DNA of 43,509 bases from an uncultured Bacteroidales bacterium (GCA_905235135.1 CAJOKR010000002.1:1-43509); one strand, 5' to 3'; counted from the stretch's first letter, positions 32,971 through 41,546 are shown. Numbers and translations: made by a program. The notes: generated by a model not told the origin, from the sequence alone.

Positions 32971-33045
32971 TGGGACGTACTGGACTCGAACCAGTGACCT
33001 CTGCCGTGTGAAGGCAGCGCTCTGAACCGACTGGGCTAACGTCCC
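32971..33045 (-). tRNA. tRNA-Val, anticodon CAC
   Basis: Read on the minus strand, all four arms fold: acceptor GGGACGT/ACGTCCC, anticodon stem CTGCC/GGCAG with loop TTCACAC (anticodon CAC, decoding GUG), and T arm ACTGG-TTCGAGT-CCAGT. The D stem GCCC/GAGC has one mismatch. There are 75 nt including the discriminator A. CCA is not encoded and must be added after transcription. Confidence 0.93.
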
Positions 33046-33058
33046 TCATTTGCGGCTG

Positions 33059-33087
33059 CAAAAATACACTTTTTTCAATATCGGCAA
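33059..33087 (-). promoter_or_regulatory. Promoter of tRNA-Val
   Basis: TTG (33085-33087) is separated by 18 bp from TATTTTTG (33059-33066), a full match to the Bacteroidota consensus. It ends 13 bp before the tRNA. Confidence 0.8.
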
Positions 33088-33149
33088 GCTTTTTCTCGAA
33101 AATATTTTATCTATCATCAAGCACTTGTATATCAGCGATATAAATTATT

Positions 33150-33177
33150 TTAGACTTAAGACTTAAGACCTAAGACG
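33150..33177. repeat. Heptanucleotide array (TAAGACT), 4 units
   Basis: Units TTAGACT, TAAGACT, TAAGACC and TAAGACG. Stops occur in all three plus frames. It is nearly the reverse complement of the array at 33271-33298, so the two flank about 93 bp as inverted copies. Confidence 0.85.
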
Positions 33178-33270
33178 TCGAGGTTATCCGCAAAAAAATC
33201 TCTGAATGTTCGTATTTATGTTATTTTTGATACCACTCCAACAAAAGAAAAAAATAACTGTCAGCAGAAA

Positions 33271-33298
33271 AGTCTCAAGTCTTAAGTCTCAAGTCTCA
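33271..33298. repeat. Heptanucleotide array (AGTCTCA), 4 units
   Basis: Units AGTCTCA, AGTCTTA, AGTCTCA and AGTCTCA. The array supplies the TGA stop (33289-33291) and the last two or so sense codons of the helicase gene on the minus strand. Confidence 0.85.
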
Positions 33299-34725
33299 CT
33301 TTCCCCAAACATTTCCTCATTAAAATTCAGCAAATACACCCGTTCCGTACTGCGCGTTACCGCCGTGTACATCCACCGGAGATACTCCTTGTCGGTGCTG
33401 TTGTCGGGCAGGTAGCCCTGGTCGATAAGCACGTGCTTCCACTGCCCGCCCTGCGTCTTGTGGCAGGTCAGCGCGTAGGCAAACTTTACCTGCACGGCGT
33501 TCAAGAAAGGGTCCTCCTTAATCTTCATGAAACGGGCGCGGGGATTTACGATATCCATATAATCCTCAGAAACAGCCTGATACAGTTTTTGATTCGCCTC
33601 GTGCGAGAGCGACGGGCCGTCACAATCCAGGCTTTCGAGGATGATTTTCAAATCCACATAAGGATGTTCGGGGTAGTCGCACAGGCGCACGGTGACATCC
33701 GCAAAATGGAAGCCGTAAAGCTCCTGCTGCTTGTGGATGGACATGATCTCCATGATGTCACCGTTGGCCAAAAAGCCCGCCTCGGAGGAAACCTCATCCA
33801 ACCAATAATAGTTGTTCTTCACTGCCATAATGTAATCACCTGTGGCAATGACGTTTTCGCGGAACAGCACGCGGCTGCGCACGGAATTGTTAAACTGGAA
33901 CGCCCGCTTGTTGGAGCGCGTCACGATGACGATTTCGTCGTGGTCGTGGTCGTTGTAGAGCGTGTTGAGCAGTTCCTCCATCTCGCCGCCGGAAATGCGC
34001 CGGAAATCCTCGAAAGCCTTCCCGCTGAATAACGGCGGGGTGTAGTCGCCAGCATTGAGCTTGTCGCGCACCCGCGTGGCATTGTAGAGGATGCCGGAAT
34101 CCAACGACTGTCGCACCACATCGGTGAGCCGAGCCCCGAAAACCTCCACATTGTAGGCACTTTTGAGGTAGTCGGCATCCAACGCGGGACTCTCATCAGC
34201 GTGTACCGGCGGCAGCTGTGCGTCATCGCCCACGAGGAGCATCCTGTTGCTGTCGCCAAGAAAAACGAACTCCATCAGATCATCGAGCAAGCTATTGCCC
34301 ATCAAGTCGTTAACCCCACCCTGTGCCGAAATCATCGAAGCCTCATCCACGATGAAAAGCGTATGGGCATCCTTGTTCTCACGGCGCACGAACCTGCGCA
34401 CCCCCTCCTTGCTATAGACGCGGTAAATCCATTTGTGGATGGTGTAAGCCTTGCGCCCGGCATACTGCGACAGCACCTTCGCAGCCCGGCCCGTGGGCGC
34501 GAGCATCACGATATGCACGCCGATGTCGGCCAAGGTTTTCACCAACGCGCTCACCAAGCTGGTCTTGCCTGTACCCGCATAGCCCGACAGCTGGAAGAGG
34601 AAGTTCTCGCCCTTGCCGTAGATGAAGTCCGCCAGCCGTTCCATGGCCTCCGCCTGACTCCCCGTCGGCTCGAACCCGAAATGCCTTCTCAACCCCTCCT
34701 GAAATGCGCCTCTGCTTCTGTCCAT
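33289..34725 (-). CDS. RecD/Dda-like superfamily 1B DNA helicase
   Basis: The protein has 478 residues. Walker A GYAGTGKT is at 48-55, Walker B LFIVDEASMIS follows (about 120-130), and motif III-like LLVGDDAQLPPV comes next. The C-terminal UvrD_C_2 segment reads ALTCHKTQGGQWKHVLID and then RWMYTAVTRSTERVYLLNF. It is similar in size to phage Dda and the short RecD-like helicases of Bacteroidota and lacks the long N-terminus of RecD2, so it probably unwinds DNA 5' to 3' in repair or replication. The stop codon lies in a heptamer array and its leader contains two more. Confidence 0.9.
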   Translation of the reverse strand: MDRSRGAFQEGLRRHFGFEPTGSQAEAMERLADFIYGKGENFLFQLSGYAGTGKTSLVSALVKTLADIGVHIVMLAPTGRAAKVLSQYAGRKAYTIHKWIYRVYSKEGVRRFVRRENKDAHTLFIVDEASMISAQGGVNDLMGNSLLDDLMEFVFLGDSNRMLLVGDDAQLPPVHADESPALDADYLKSAYNVEVFGARLTDVVRQSLDSGILYNATRVRDKLNAGDYTPPLFSGKAFEDFRRISGGEMEELLNTLYNDHDHDEIVIVTRSNKRAFQFNNSVRSRVLFRENVIATGDYIMAVKNNYYWLDEVSSEAGFLANGDIMEIMSIHKQQELYGFHFADVTVRLCDYPEHPYVDLKIILESLDCDGPSLSHEANQKLYQAVSEDYMDIVNPRARFMKIKEDPFLNAVQVKFAYALTCHKTQGGQWKHVLIDQGYLPDNSTDKEYLRWMYTAVTRSTERVYLLNFNEEMFGESET

Positions 34726-34728
34726 ATT

Positions 34729-34749
34729 GTTAATGGTTATTAGTTATTG
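34729..34749. repeat. Heptanucleotide array (GTTATTA), 3 units
   Basis: Units GTTAATG, GTTATTA and GTTATTG lie just upstream of the helicase start; on the minus strand each holds TAA. Confidence 0.65.
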
Positions 34750-34755
34750 AAGTCT

Positions 34756-34783
34756 GTTCACTGATCACTGATCACTGTTCACT
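34756..34783. repeat. Heptanucleotide array (GATCACT), 4 units
   Basis: Units GTTCACT, GATCACT, GATCACT and GTTCACT. It lies between the helicase -7 box and its start, so it is in the 5' leader. The minus strand has TGA in all three frames. Confidence 0.85.
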
Positions 34784-34793
34784 AAAAAATCTG

Positions 34794-34801
34794 CAAAGAT
34801 A
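34794..34801 (-). promoter_or_regulatory. -7 box of the helicase gene
   Basis: TATCTTTG on the minus strand is a full match to TAnnTTTG; no TTG lies at the normal distance. Transcription would start near 34787. Confidence 0.55.
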
Positions 34802-34814
34802 GACTTTCTTCCTT

Positions 34815-34835
34815 CATCATTCTACATTCTTCATT
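34815..34835. repeat. Heptanucleotide array (CTTCATT), 3 units
   Basis: Units CATCATT, CTACATT and CTTCATT. The reverse complement (AATGAAG, AATGTAG) is of the same NNGAATN family as 8822-8849 and 9930-9957. Confidence 0.65.
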
Positions 34836-34845
34836 AAAAAAATCG

Positions 34846-34853
34846 TATCTTCG
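34846..34853 (+). promoter_or_regulatory. Weak -7 box of parC
   Basis: TATCTTCG has one mismatch to TAnnTTTG, 20 bp before the parC ATG; no -33 element is evident. Confidence 0.35.
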
Positions 34854-34873
34854 CGCCTTAAAACCAAAAACCT

Positions 34874-37639
34874 ATGGCTGAAGAATTTGAGGACGAAGAA
34901 TTGAACGAAGAATTTGACGAGAACTCGGCGGATATCGTTATCCCTCAGGAAGATACAGATGACAACGCGCAGGACGAGTCAGGATTGCACAAAGTGATTT
35001 TCGCGCAGTCCATGTACCGCGAATGGTACTTGGACTACGCCTCCTACGTCATCCTCGACCGCGCATTCCCCGATGTTTACGACGGATTGAAGCCCGTGCA
35101 GCGGCGTATTCTGCACTCCATGGACGAGCTGGAGGACGGTCGTTTCAACAAGGTGGCCAACATCGTGGGTAACACCATGAAGTACCACCCGCACGGCGAC
35201 CAGTCCATCGGCGACGCCCTCGTGCAGTTGGGGCAGAAGCACCTGCTCATCGACACGCAGGGTAACTGGGGTAACATCCTCACCGGCGACGATGCAGCTG
35301 CCCCTCGTTACATCGAAGCACGACTCACCCCGTTCGCCAAAGAGGTGGTCTTCAACCACAAGACCACCGAGTGGCAGGTCTCCTACGACGGCCGTAACCG
35401 CGAGCCCATCGCGCTGCCCGTGAAGTTCCCGCTGCTGCTCGCCCAAGGCGTGAAGGGCATCGGCGTGGGTATGTCCACCCTCATCCTGCCCCACAACTTC
35501 AACGAGCTCATTGACGCTTCCGTGCGCATCCTCAAGGGCGAGGATTTCGAGATTTACCCCGACTTCCCGACCGGCGGCGCCATTGACGTGAGCCGCTACA
35601 ATGACGGGGCACAGGGCGGCAAAATCCGCACCCGCGCCAAAATCAGCATCGTTGACAACAAGACGCTTGTAATCAACGAGATACCTTACGGCACAACCAC
35701 CGAGGACCTCATCACAGAATCCAAGAAGTCCATCACCAAAGCCATCGAGGACGGCAAGCTGAAAATCAAAAAAATCGACGATAATACGGCAGCGCAGGCC
35801 GAGATTTACCTCCACCTGCAACCCGGTGTCTCCCCCGACCAGACCATCGACGCGCTCTACGCCTTCACCGACTGCGAAATCACCTACTCCACCAACGCCT
35901 GCGTGATTTGGAACGGAAAGCCCGTCTTCACCAACGTCAAGGACATCCTGCGCATCAACACTGAGAACACCCTCAACCTGCTGCGCAAAGAGCTGGAAAT
36001 CGAGCTGGATGAACTGAGACAGCAATGGCACAAGGTCTCATTGGAGAAAATCTTCTTCGAAAAACGCATCTATAAGGAGTTGGAGAAGGATGCCGACTCT
36101 TGGGACGTGCAGATCGACCGTATCGAGCGAGCTTTCGACCCCTACCGCCCGCTCTTCCGACAGGAAATCACCCGCGACGACGTGCTCGCACTCTGCGAAA
36201 AGCCTGTCCGCAAAATTTCCAAGTTCGACATCAAAGCCGCAATGGACAAGATTGCCGAAATCGAGCTCAACATGGACGAAGTGCAGAACCACCTCGACCA
36301 TCTTGTGGATTACGCCATCAACTATTTCATGCAGCTGAAGAAGAAATACGGAGCTGACTACAAACGTCTTACGGAAATCAAGAGCTTCGACAACATCAGC
36401 GCGGTGACCGTAGCCGTAGCCAACCAGAAGCTGTTCGTCAACAAGAAGGAAGGCTTCATCGGCACCAACCTGAAAAAGGACGACGACGTGGAATTTGCCT
36501 GCCTCTGCTCCGACCTTGACGACATCATCGTTTTCCACGAAAACGGTGAATGCTCAATCAGCAAGGTAGCTGACAAACACTTCGTGGGCAAGCACATCAT
36601 CCACGCGGAGGTGTTCCGGCGCGGCGACGAGCGGCAAATCTACAACATGATCTACTCCGCCGGCGTGAACGGTCCCGTCTATGCGAAACGGTTCAACGTG
36701 GGCGGTGTCACCCGCGACAAGAAATACGACCTCGTGAAGGGCAACAGCAACGCCAAAGTGCTCTATTTCACGTCGAACCCCAATGGCGAGGCCGAGGTGG
36801 TGCGCGTGAAACTCAAACCGAAACCCAAACTCAAAAAGCGGGAGTTCGACTTCGACTTTGGGCAGTTAGCAGTAAAAAACCGCGCCGCGATGGGCAATAT
36901 CGTCACCCGCTATCCCGTTTCCAGCATCACGCTGGCACAGAAGGGGGTCTCCACGCTCAGCGCCATTGACGTCTATTTCGAATCCGCCGTCATGCGCCTC
37001 AACACCGACGGCCGCGGCGAATTAGTAGGCTCCTTCCACGAGGACGATAAAATCATAACCGTTTATAAATCTGGCAATTACCGAATCACAGGCTATGAGA
37101 CCACGCTCCATTTCGAGGACGACCTCGATGTTATCCGTAAATGGAAACCCACGATGGTCATCACCGCCATCTATCAGCTGAAGAAGGACAAAAAGTTCTT
37201 TATCAAGCGATTCCAACCCGATGTGCTGATGAAGAAGGTCGATTTCTACCCCACCGACGGCACCGCCAAGCTCATTGCCTACTCCATCGACTATCTGCCG
37301 CAAATCAAGGTGGTCTATCACGCAAAGAAATCCGATACGGAGGACACCGTCACGATCATCCCGTGCGCCGAATTTGTGGAGATGACCACCGCCCGCGCAA
37401 AGGGCAAACGCCTCAGCTTCAACGACATCAAGTCGGTGAAATTCATCGAACCGCTGCCCTACGACGAGCCCGAAGAGACTCCCGAGGAGAATGATCTTCC
37501 CGACGATGTGGAACCCGTCACCTCCGTTGATGAGGAGATCGCCAAGGACATCTTCGACACCATCTCCGCCGACAAATCGGACATCCCGAGCGAGAATGAG
37601 GCTGAAGGCACGCAATTGGGGTTGTTCGATGACATGTAA
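34874..37639 (+). CDS. parC: DNA topoisomerase IV subunit A
   Basis: The protein has 921 residues. An acidic N-terminal extension (about 1-36) is followed by the breakage-reunion domain: YLDYASYVILDRAFPDVYDGLKPVQRRIL, HPHGD at 105-109, and APRYIEARL with catalytic Tyr146. A coiled region (about 370-480) and a C-terminal beta-pinwheel (about 530-850, repeats such as FVNKKEGFIG and VNGPVYAKRFNVGG) follow, then an acidic tail. Together with ParE it passes one DNA duplex through another to decatenate chromosomes. At the place of the quinolone-sensitive Ser of E. coli GyrA (Ser83) there is Gln110, while Asp114 corresponds to Asp87. ParE is not in the window. I call it ParC rather than GyrA from the length and the Bacteroidota-type DQSIGDALVQLGQK sequence. 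Confidence 0.9.
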   Translation: MAEEFEDEELNEEFDENSADIVIPQEDTDDNAQDESGLHKVIFAQSMYREWYLDYASYVILDRAFPDVYDGLKPVQRRILHSMDELEDGRFNKVANIVGNTMKYHPHGDQSIGDALVQLGQKHLLIDTQGNWGNILTGDDAAAPRYIEARLTPFAKEVVFNHKTTEWQVSYDGRNREPIALPVKFPLLLAQGVKGIGVGMSTLILPHNFNELIDASVRILKGEDFEIYPDFPTGGAIDVSRYNDGAQGGKIRTRAKISIVDNKTLVINEIPYGTTTEDLITESKKSITKAIEDGKLKIKKIDDNTAAQAEIYLHLQPGVSPDQTIDALYAFTDCEITYSTNACVIWNGKPVFTNVKDILRINTENTLNLLRKELEIELDELRQQWHKVSLEKIFFEKRIYKELEKDADSWDVQIDRIERAFDPYRPLFRQEITRDDVLALCEKPVRKISKFDIKAAMDKIAEIELNMDEVQNHLDHLVDYAINYFMQLKKKYGADYKRLTEIKSFDNISAVTVAVANQKLFVNKKEGFIGTNLKKDDDVEFACLCSDLDDIIVFHENGECSISKVADKHFVGKHIIHAEVFRRGDERQIYNMIYSAGVNGPVYAKRFNVGGVTRDKKYDLVKGNSNAKVLYFTSNPNGEAEVVRVKLKPKPKLKKREFDFDFGQLAVKNRAAMGNIVTRYPVSSITLAQKGVSTLSAIDVYFESAVMRLNTDGRGELVGSFHEDDKIITVYKSGNYRITGYETTLHFEDDLDVIRKWKPTMVITAIYQLKKDKKFFIKRFQPDVLMKKVDFYPTDGTAKLIAYSIDYLPQIKVVYHAKKSDTEDTVTIIPCAEFVEMTTARAKGKRLSFNDIKSVKFIEPLPYDEPEETPEENDLPDDVEPVTSVDEEIAKDIFDTISADKSDIPSENEAEGTQLGLFDDM

Positions 37640-37647
37640 TTTCGATT

Positions 37648-38862
37648 ATGTTACAATTACGTGATATGATGGAGATTCCGCTCGCTCACTGCGGTCGCGG
37701 CGAAATGGTGCATTCAATTCAAGGTAAGCACCATTCCGCATGCGACGATAGGAGCAGGCGGAATCTCAAACATAACCCTTGCAATATCTTATATGCCATT
37801 GTCATCACCTTATCCCTCGCTCTTGTCGCCTGCCGTGAACGCGTGGAACCCCCTACCCCGCTGGAACTTCAGATTCCGAAAGGGTTTCCGACGGTGCTGA
37901 ACATTCCTGCCGACAATCCGCTGACGGTAGAGGGGGTGGAGCTCGGGCAAATGCTCTTCCACGACCCACACCTCTGCGGCTACACCGGCACGGAGCCCGA
38001 TTCGCTGATGTCGTGCGCCACCTGCCACCGACAAGAGTGCAACTACGACCTCGGCACCGACAACCCTCGTTTCCCCGACGGGAAACCACGAGGTCGCACC
38101 ACCGGAAAACCTACCATCCACAACGTCATGCCACTCATGAACCTCGTTTTCAACTACGAGGGCTATCTCTGGAACGGGCTGGTTTCCAACAACAACCCGA
38201 ATGCGGAGCAGCGCACCATCGAGGACATCGTGCGGATGGCCATCATCGCCGACGATGAGCTGTGCAGTACCGAAGCGCGCACAGTGGTCGCCATCAAAGC
38301 CGACAGCAAATACCCGTCGCTGTTCAAGAAAGCTTTTGGCACAGAGGAGATTACGATGGACCGCATCCAGAAGGCCATCGCGCAGTACGTGCGTTCGCTC
38401 ATCGCCGTCAACTCCAAATTCGACCGTTACCTGCAGGGGTTAGAACAGCTCACCCCGCAAGAGTTGCATGGATACGTGCTTTTCACCACCGAGGAGGGCG
38501 CCGACTGTTTCCACTGTCACGGCAGTGCGGGCAGCCCACTGTTCACCACCAACCTCTTCTACAACAACGGTTTGGACGCACAACCCACGGACGCGCACGA
38601 ACGTGCGAGCGTCACGGGCGACCCGCACGACCGCGGAGCCTACCGCGCCCCGTCGCTGCGAAACGTCACCAAATCCGCCCCCTACATGCACGACGGCCGT
38701 TTCCAAACCCTCGACGAGGTGCTGGAATTCTACAATCTCGAAGTTCAGAACTCCCCCTATATCAGCCCGTTGATGCACCACGTCAACGACGGAGGTGTCC
38801 ATCTCACCCCCAACGACATCGCGGATCTGAAGGCGTTCTTGGAAACATTATCGGATGACTAA
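37648..38862 (+). CDS. Di-heme cytochrome c peroxidase (MauG/CcpA family), lipoprotein-like
   Basis: There are 404 codons from 37648. Alternative ATGs at 37666, 37669 and 37705 are equally plausible, the last giving 385 residues. Two heme-c motifs are present: CATCH (38014-38028) and CFHCH (38506-38520). MHDGRF near the end carries a likely heme-ligand Met region, and TDPHDRGAYRAPSLRNV-type sequence is conserved. A hydrophobic segment ends in LALVAC (Cys62, lipobox-like), so the mature enzyme would be tethered to the membrane facing the periplasm. It reduces hydrogen peroxide with electrons from small cytochromes. The long, basic 40-residue N-terminus is encoded by the inverted-repeat element. 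It starts 8 bp after parC and overlaps the thioesterase frame. Confidence 0.9.
   Translation: MLQLRDMMEIPLAHCGRGEMVHSIQGKHHSACDDRSRRNLKHNPCNILYAIVITLSLALVACRERVEPPTPLELQIPKGFPTVLNIPADNPLTVEGVELGQMLFHDPHLCGYTGTEPDSLMSCATCHRQECNYDLGTDNPRFPDGKPRGRTTGKPTIHNVMPLMNLVFNYEGYLWNGLVSNNNPNAEQRTIEDIVRMAIIADDELCSTEARTVVAIKADSKYPSLFKKAFGTEEITMDRIQKAIAQYVRSLIAVNSKFDRYLQGLEQLTPQELHGYVLFTTEEGADCFHCHGSAGSPLFTTNLFYNNGLDAQPTDAHERASVTGDPHDRGAYRAPSLRNVTKSAPYMHDGRFQTLDEVLEFYNLEVQNSPYISPLMHHVNDGGVHLTPNDIADLKAFLETLSDD
37672..37767. repeat. Inverted-repeat element overlapping the peroxidase N-terminus
   Basis: Outer arms are GAGATTCCGC (37672-37681) and GCGGAATCTC (37758-37767). Inner arms are AATGGTGC (37704-37711) and GCACCATT (37728-37735). 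It begins 33 bp after the parC stop and encodes the positively charged N-terminus of the peroxidase. Confidence 0.65.
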
Positions 38863-38872
38863 ATTTAACAAT

Positions 38873-39253
38873 ATGGAATACACCAACCTAATCGGTCGCC
38901 GCCACCACGAACAACTGGTGGTCGAGCACAAAGACACCGCCGCCGTCTATGGTTCCGGCGCATTAGAAGTTTTCGCAACCCCCGCCATGATCGCCCTCAT
39001 GGAGAAAACCTGCCTTATGGCCGTATGCGACAAGATCGGCGAAGGCAACACTACCGTCGGCATCGCCGTCAACATCAAGCATCTGAAAGCCAGTCCCGTG
39101 GGCGCCACCATCCGCTGCGAGTCGGTTCTCACCGAAGTCGATCGCCGCCGTCTGGTCTTCGAAGTGAAATGCTACGAAGGGGAAATCCTCATCGGGGAAG
39201 GCGTGCACGAGCGTTTCGTAGTGGACAGCGAGAAATTCATGGGAAAATTGTAA
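38873..39253 (+). CDS. Hotdog-fold thioesterase (FlK-like)
   Basis: The protein has 126 residues from the ATG at 38873; an upstream ATG at 38855 overlaps the peroxidase stop and would add six residues. Conserved features are the helix ATPAMIALMEKTC, the VGIAVNIKHLKASPVG strand pair and the final EGVHERFVVD. They match the family of fluoroacetyl-CoA thioesterase FlK and its many uncharacterised relatives. It would hydrolyse an acyl-CoA in the cytoplasm; the substrate is unknown. Near-overlap with the peroxidase gene suggests co-transcription but not a shared pathway. Confidence 0.85.
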   Translation: MEYTNLIGRRHHEQLVVEHKDTAAVYGSGALEVFATPAMIALMEKTCLMAVCDKIGEGNTTVGIAVNIKHLKASPVGATIRCESVLTEVDRRRLVFEVKCYEGEILIGEGVHERFVVDSEKFMGKL

Positions 39254-39290
39254 TATTTTCCGCATCCGAACAACCTATCAAAATAATTTT

Positions 39291-39298
39291 TACTTTTG
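39291..39298 (+). promoter_or_regulatory. -7 box of the DUF308 gene
   Basis: TACTTTTG fits TAnnTTTG; no TTG lies at the usual distance. It is 63 bp before the ATG. Confidence 0.5.
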
Positions 39299-39360
39299 CC
39301 GATGCTTTTTGGGAATCAATGGTTTAATTAACAATATTTCAAATTAAAAGTTCAAACATT

Positions 39361-39969
39361 ATGGAAAAAAGCACTAAAATTTGGTTAGTCATTACTGGCA
39401 TCCTGCTCATCGCCACCGGCGTAATGTGTTTCGTGAACCCGCCTACAACCCTCTTCTCCATGGCGGTGCTGCTCGGATGCTTCACTCTCGTCGCAGGTAT
39501 CTCACGCTTCGTGTTTACCCTGCGCACGCAAAAGTTCATGCCCAATAGCGGCACCCGCATGTTGTCCGCCCTGCTGATGATCTTCATCGGTATCTTCTTC
39601 CTCTGCAACCCCGTGGATTTGGCATTCACACTGCCCATCGTCTTCGCCATTTGGGTGACGTTTGAAGGCATCATGCTGATCGTCCAAAGCTTTGACTACA
39701 AGAAGTACGGTTTCCAATACTGGTGGGTTCTCTTGATCCTCGGTATCGCCGGCGCCGTCCTGGGTGTCCTCGGTCTCTACCATCTGGATGCTTCCGGTAT
39801 CACCCTCACCTGGATGTTCGGTCTCGGCCTCGTCCTCATCGGTCTCGGCTACATCTTCGCCGTCATCGGTGTCAACAAATTCGAAAAAGCGCTGAACGAA
39901 AACATCAACGCCGTCAAAGATCAGTTCAACCAAGCAATGAACGCCAACAATCCCCAAGTCAACGAATAA
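39361..39969 (+). CDS. DUF308 (HdeD-like) inner-membrane protein
   Basis: The protein has 202 residues. Six hydrophobic segments fill about residues 8-172 in three pairs, each pair rich in Gly and Ile (LVITGILLIATGVMCFV, MAVLLGCFTLVAGISRFV, LLMIFIGIFFLCNP and so on), the arrangement seen in HdeD, an acid-resistance membrane protein. The end (FEKALNENINAVKDQFNQ) is a short amphipathic cytoplasmic helix. Function in Bacteroidota is unknown. It has its own -7 box and a good terminator. Confidence 0.88.
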   Translation: MEKSTKIWLVITGILLIATGVMCFVNPPTTLFSMAVLLGCFTLVAGISRFVFTLRTQKFMPNSGTRMLSALLMIFIGIFFLCNPVDLAFTLPIVFAIWVTFEGIMLIVQSFDYKKYGFQYWWVLLILGIAGAVLGVLGLYHLDASGITLTWMFGLGLVLIGLGYIFAVIGVNKFEKALNENINAVKDQFNQAMNANNPQVNE

Positions 39970-40002
39970 GACCGCAAGGATTTAACATTCATACCCCATG
40001 TT

Positions 40003-40031
40003 GGGCCGTCATTTTTGGCGGCCCTTTTTTT
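40003..40031 (+). terminator. Rho-independent terminator of the DUF308 gene
   Basis: GGGCCG (40003-40008) pairs with CGGCCC (40019-40024), with a 10-nt loop and seven T. It lies between convergent genes. Confidence 0.88.
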
Positions 40032-40048
40032 ATGGTCGCTCTACTACT

Positions 40049-41320
40049 TTATGGTCGCACGATTTTCACCCCGACAGCGCATTGCAGGCACCGTTTCCTC
40101 GAACAATACTGGTCGAAAAGCTCTATCTGCGCCTGCGAGTCGTAAGCACTGCGGTTCGGGAACGGACTTCCCTCAAAGACACGGGTCGTTTTGTTCCCCT
40201 CATATTCGATATGTTCCAACAACTCAAGGGCATCTTCCTGCATTGGCTCGTCGCCGGAGAAACGGGCATAAGCGAAACGGATCGGCACCACCGCATTGAT
40301 GATGAGCGAGTTAGTGATGGCCATACCCATACCCGAAGCGTGACACGAACTCTCTTTCCCAAACTGGTAATGGTTCTGCCAGTAGTCATCGGGGGTGACG
40401 GAAAGCCAGTTGTAGAGTCCCTGCAATCCCGCCTTCAACACCCTATCCGAAAGGGCATTTCCCGTTTCGAACAGCATCTGGGCGAACTGCGCGATCCGCA
40501 AAGTCGGGAAGTTCTGAGGCCGCAACCGCAACCAGTTCCACTGATGCATCCCAATCGGCTCCAACCGGTACTTGTAGCGCAAATAGTCGTACTCGTAACC
40601 CAACCGCTCGGTATAGTCATCATGGTCGCCAACATCTAACAGCCCCGACTGCCCGAACAGCAACGCATAGAGCTGGAGCCTCGACGACTGGTGCGCCCTG
40701 ACAATCCGGTACGGTAAACTCTGGGCCAACAACTCGAACGCCGCTCCGTTCTTCTTACACCCAAACCCAACAGCCAGCGTCCTATAAATCAGCTCGTTCC
40801 AATCCTGCTGACAGCTTTCGAGCAAGGACAGGAATCCCCGTTGCCGACGCAGTAGCCGTTCCATCAAGGCTTCGGATTGCTGATTCTGCACCACGAGAGA
40901 CGGTACATTCTCCAAATGAGGCCGACATAATAGCATGTCAGGGACACTCATCAGCGACTCGTAACGGTTGAACATCTCCTGGGGAATCAACCCTTTGAGT
41001 TCCAACGTCGGGACAACCTCGTTATCAGCCAGTTGAATCTCCGTATCGTGCTCGTAAACCACGTGCAAGATCACCGAATGGTACTTGTCGTCATACTGGT
41101 GACGGTGGCGCAACCAATCGGAACTGCGACAATGTATCTCCACACTGCCGACCCAGCGCATATCCCCTATGACGATCACAGCCTGCAGGAAATCCGGTCC
41201 CGCATCGTGGTTGTGATAACCGGGGAAGACCACACTAACTGCCAGTCCTTCCGTTGTTTTCGCTTTCAAAAAGTCAAAGTGGCGGTGCTGCCACACATAG
41301 TGCAAAAATTCTTCTTTCAT
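40049..41320 (-). CDS. DUF2851 family protein
   Basis: There are 423 residues from the ATG at 41320 (MKEEFLHYVWQHRHFD). I chose this start because relatives begin with this segment; in-frame upstream starts at 41341, 41350 and a GTG at 41368 also exist, and the promoter allows them. Family signatures are FPGYHNHDAGPDFLQA, VGSVEIHCRSSDW, HRHQYDDKYHSVILHVVYEHD and ANLQP-like C-terminal RPQNFPTLRIAQFAQML. The family is nearly restricted to Bacteroidota and has no known function; the D-x-G-x-D-F and E-x-H core resembles nuclease folds (inference). Confidence 0.9.
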   Translation of the reverse strand: MKEEFLHYVWQHRHFDFLKAKTTEGLAVSVVFPGYHNHDAGPDFLQAVIVIGDMRWVGSVEIHCRSSDWLRHRHQYDDKYHSVILHVVYEHDTEIQLADNEVVPTLELKGLIPQEMFNRYESLMSVPDMLLCRPHLENVPSLVVQNQQSEALMERLLRRQRGFLSLLESCQQDWNELIYRTLAVGFGCKKNGAAFELLAQSLPYRIVRAHQSSRLQLYALLFGQSGLLDVGDHDDYTERLGYEYDYLRYKYRLEPIGMHQWNWLRLRPQNFPTLRIAQFAQMLFETGNALSDRVLKAGLQGLYNWLSVTPDDYWQNHYQFGKESSCHASGMGMAITNSLIINAVVPIRFAYARFSGDEPMQEDALELLEHIEYEGNKTTRVFEGSPFPNRSAYDSQAQIELFDQYCSRKRCLQCAVGVKIVRP

Positions 41321-41407
41321 CGTTTCTACAATTTTGTTCATGATTCTCATTTCCAACGCCACTTTCACCCTCCAAATGCCAAACGCTAAGTACTAATTCC
41401 TACATGG

Positions 41408-41438
41408 CAAATATACAACAACAAAAAGCGTTTGTCAA
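41408..41438 (-). promoter_or_regulatory. Promoter of the DUF2851 gene
   Basis: TTG (41436-41438) is separated by 20 bp from TATATTTG (41408-41415) on the minus strand. Both elements match the consensus. Confidence 0.78.
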
Positions 41439-41486
41439 TAGTTTTGTGTTTTTTTTTAATCGTTGGCTTTCAATAAGATACAAAAT

Positions 41487-41533
41487 AAATTTAACTATTC
41501 AAGGTTGAATAGTTAAATTTCAAAATGAAATTT
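41487..41533. promoter_or_regulatory. Perfect 34-bp dyad plus overlapping second dyad upstream of yraN
   Basis: Arms AAATTTAACTATTCAA (41487-41502) and TTGAATAGTTAAATTT (41505-41520) are perfect inverted copies around GG. The right arm then takes part in a second inverted repeat, AAATTTCA (41515-41522) and TGAAATTT (41526-41533). The pair ends 13 bp before the yraN -7 box. It could be an operator or a cruciform/hairpin element. Confidence 0.75.
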
Positions 41534-41546
41534 CGCAGAAAAATTG

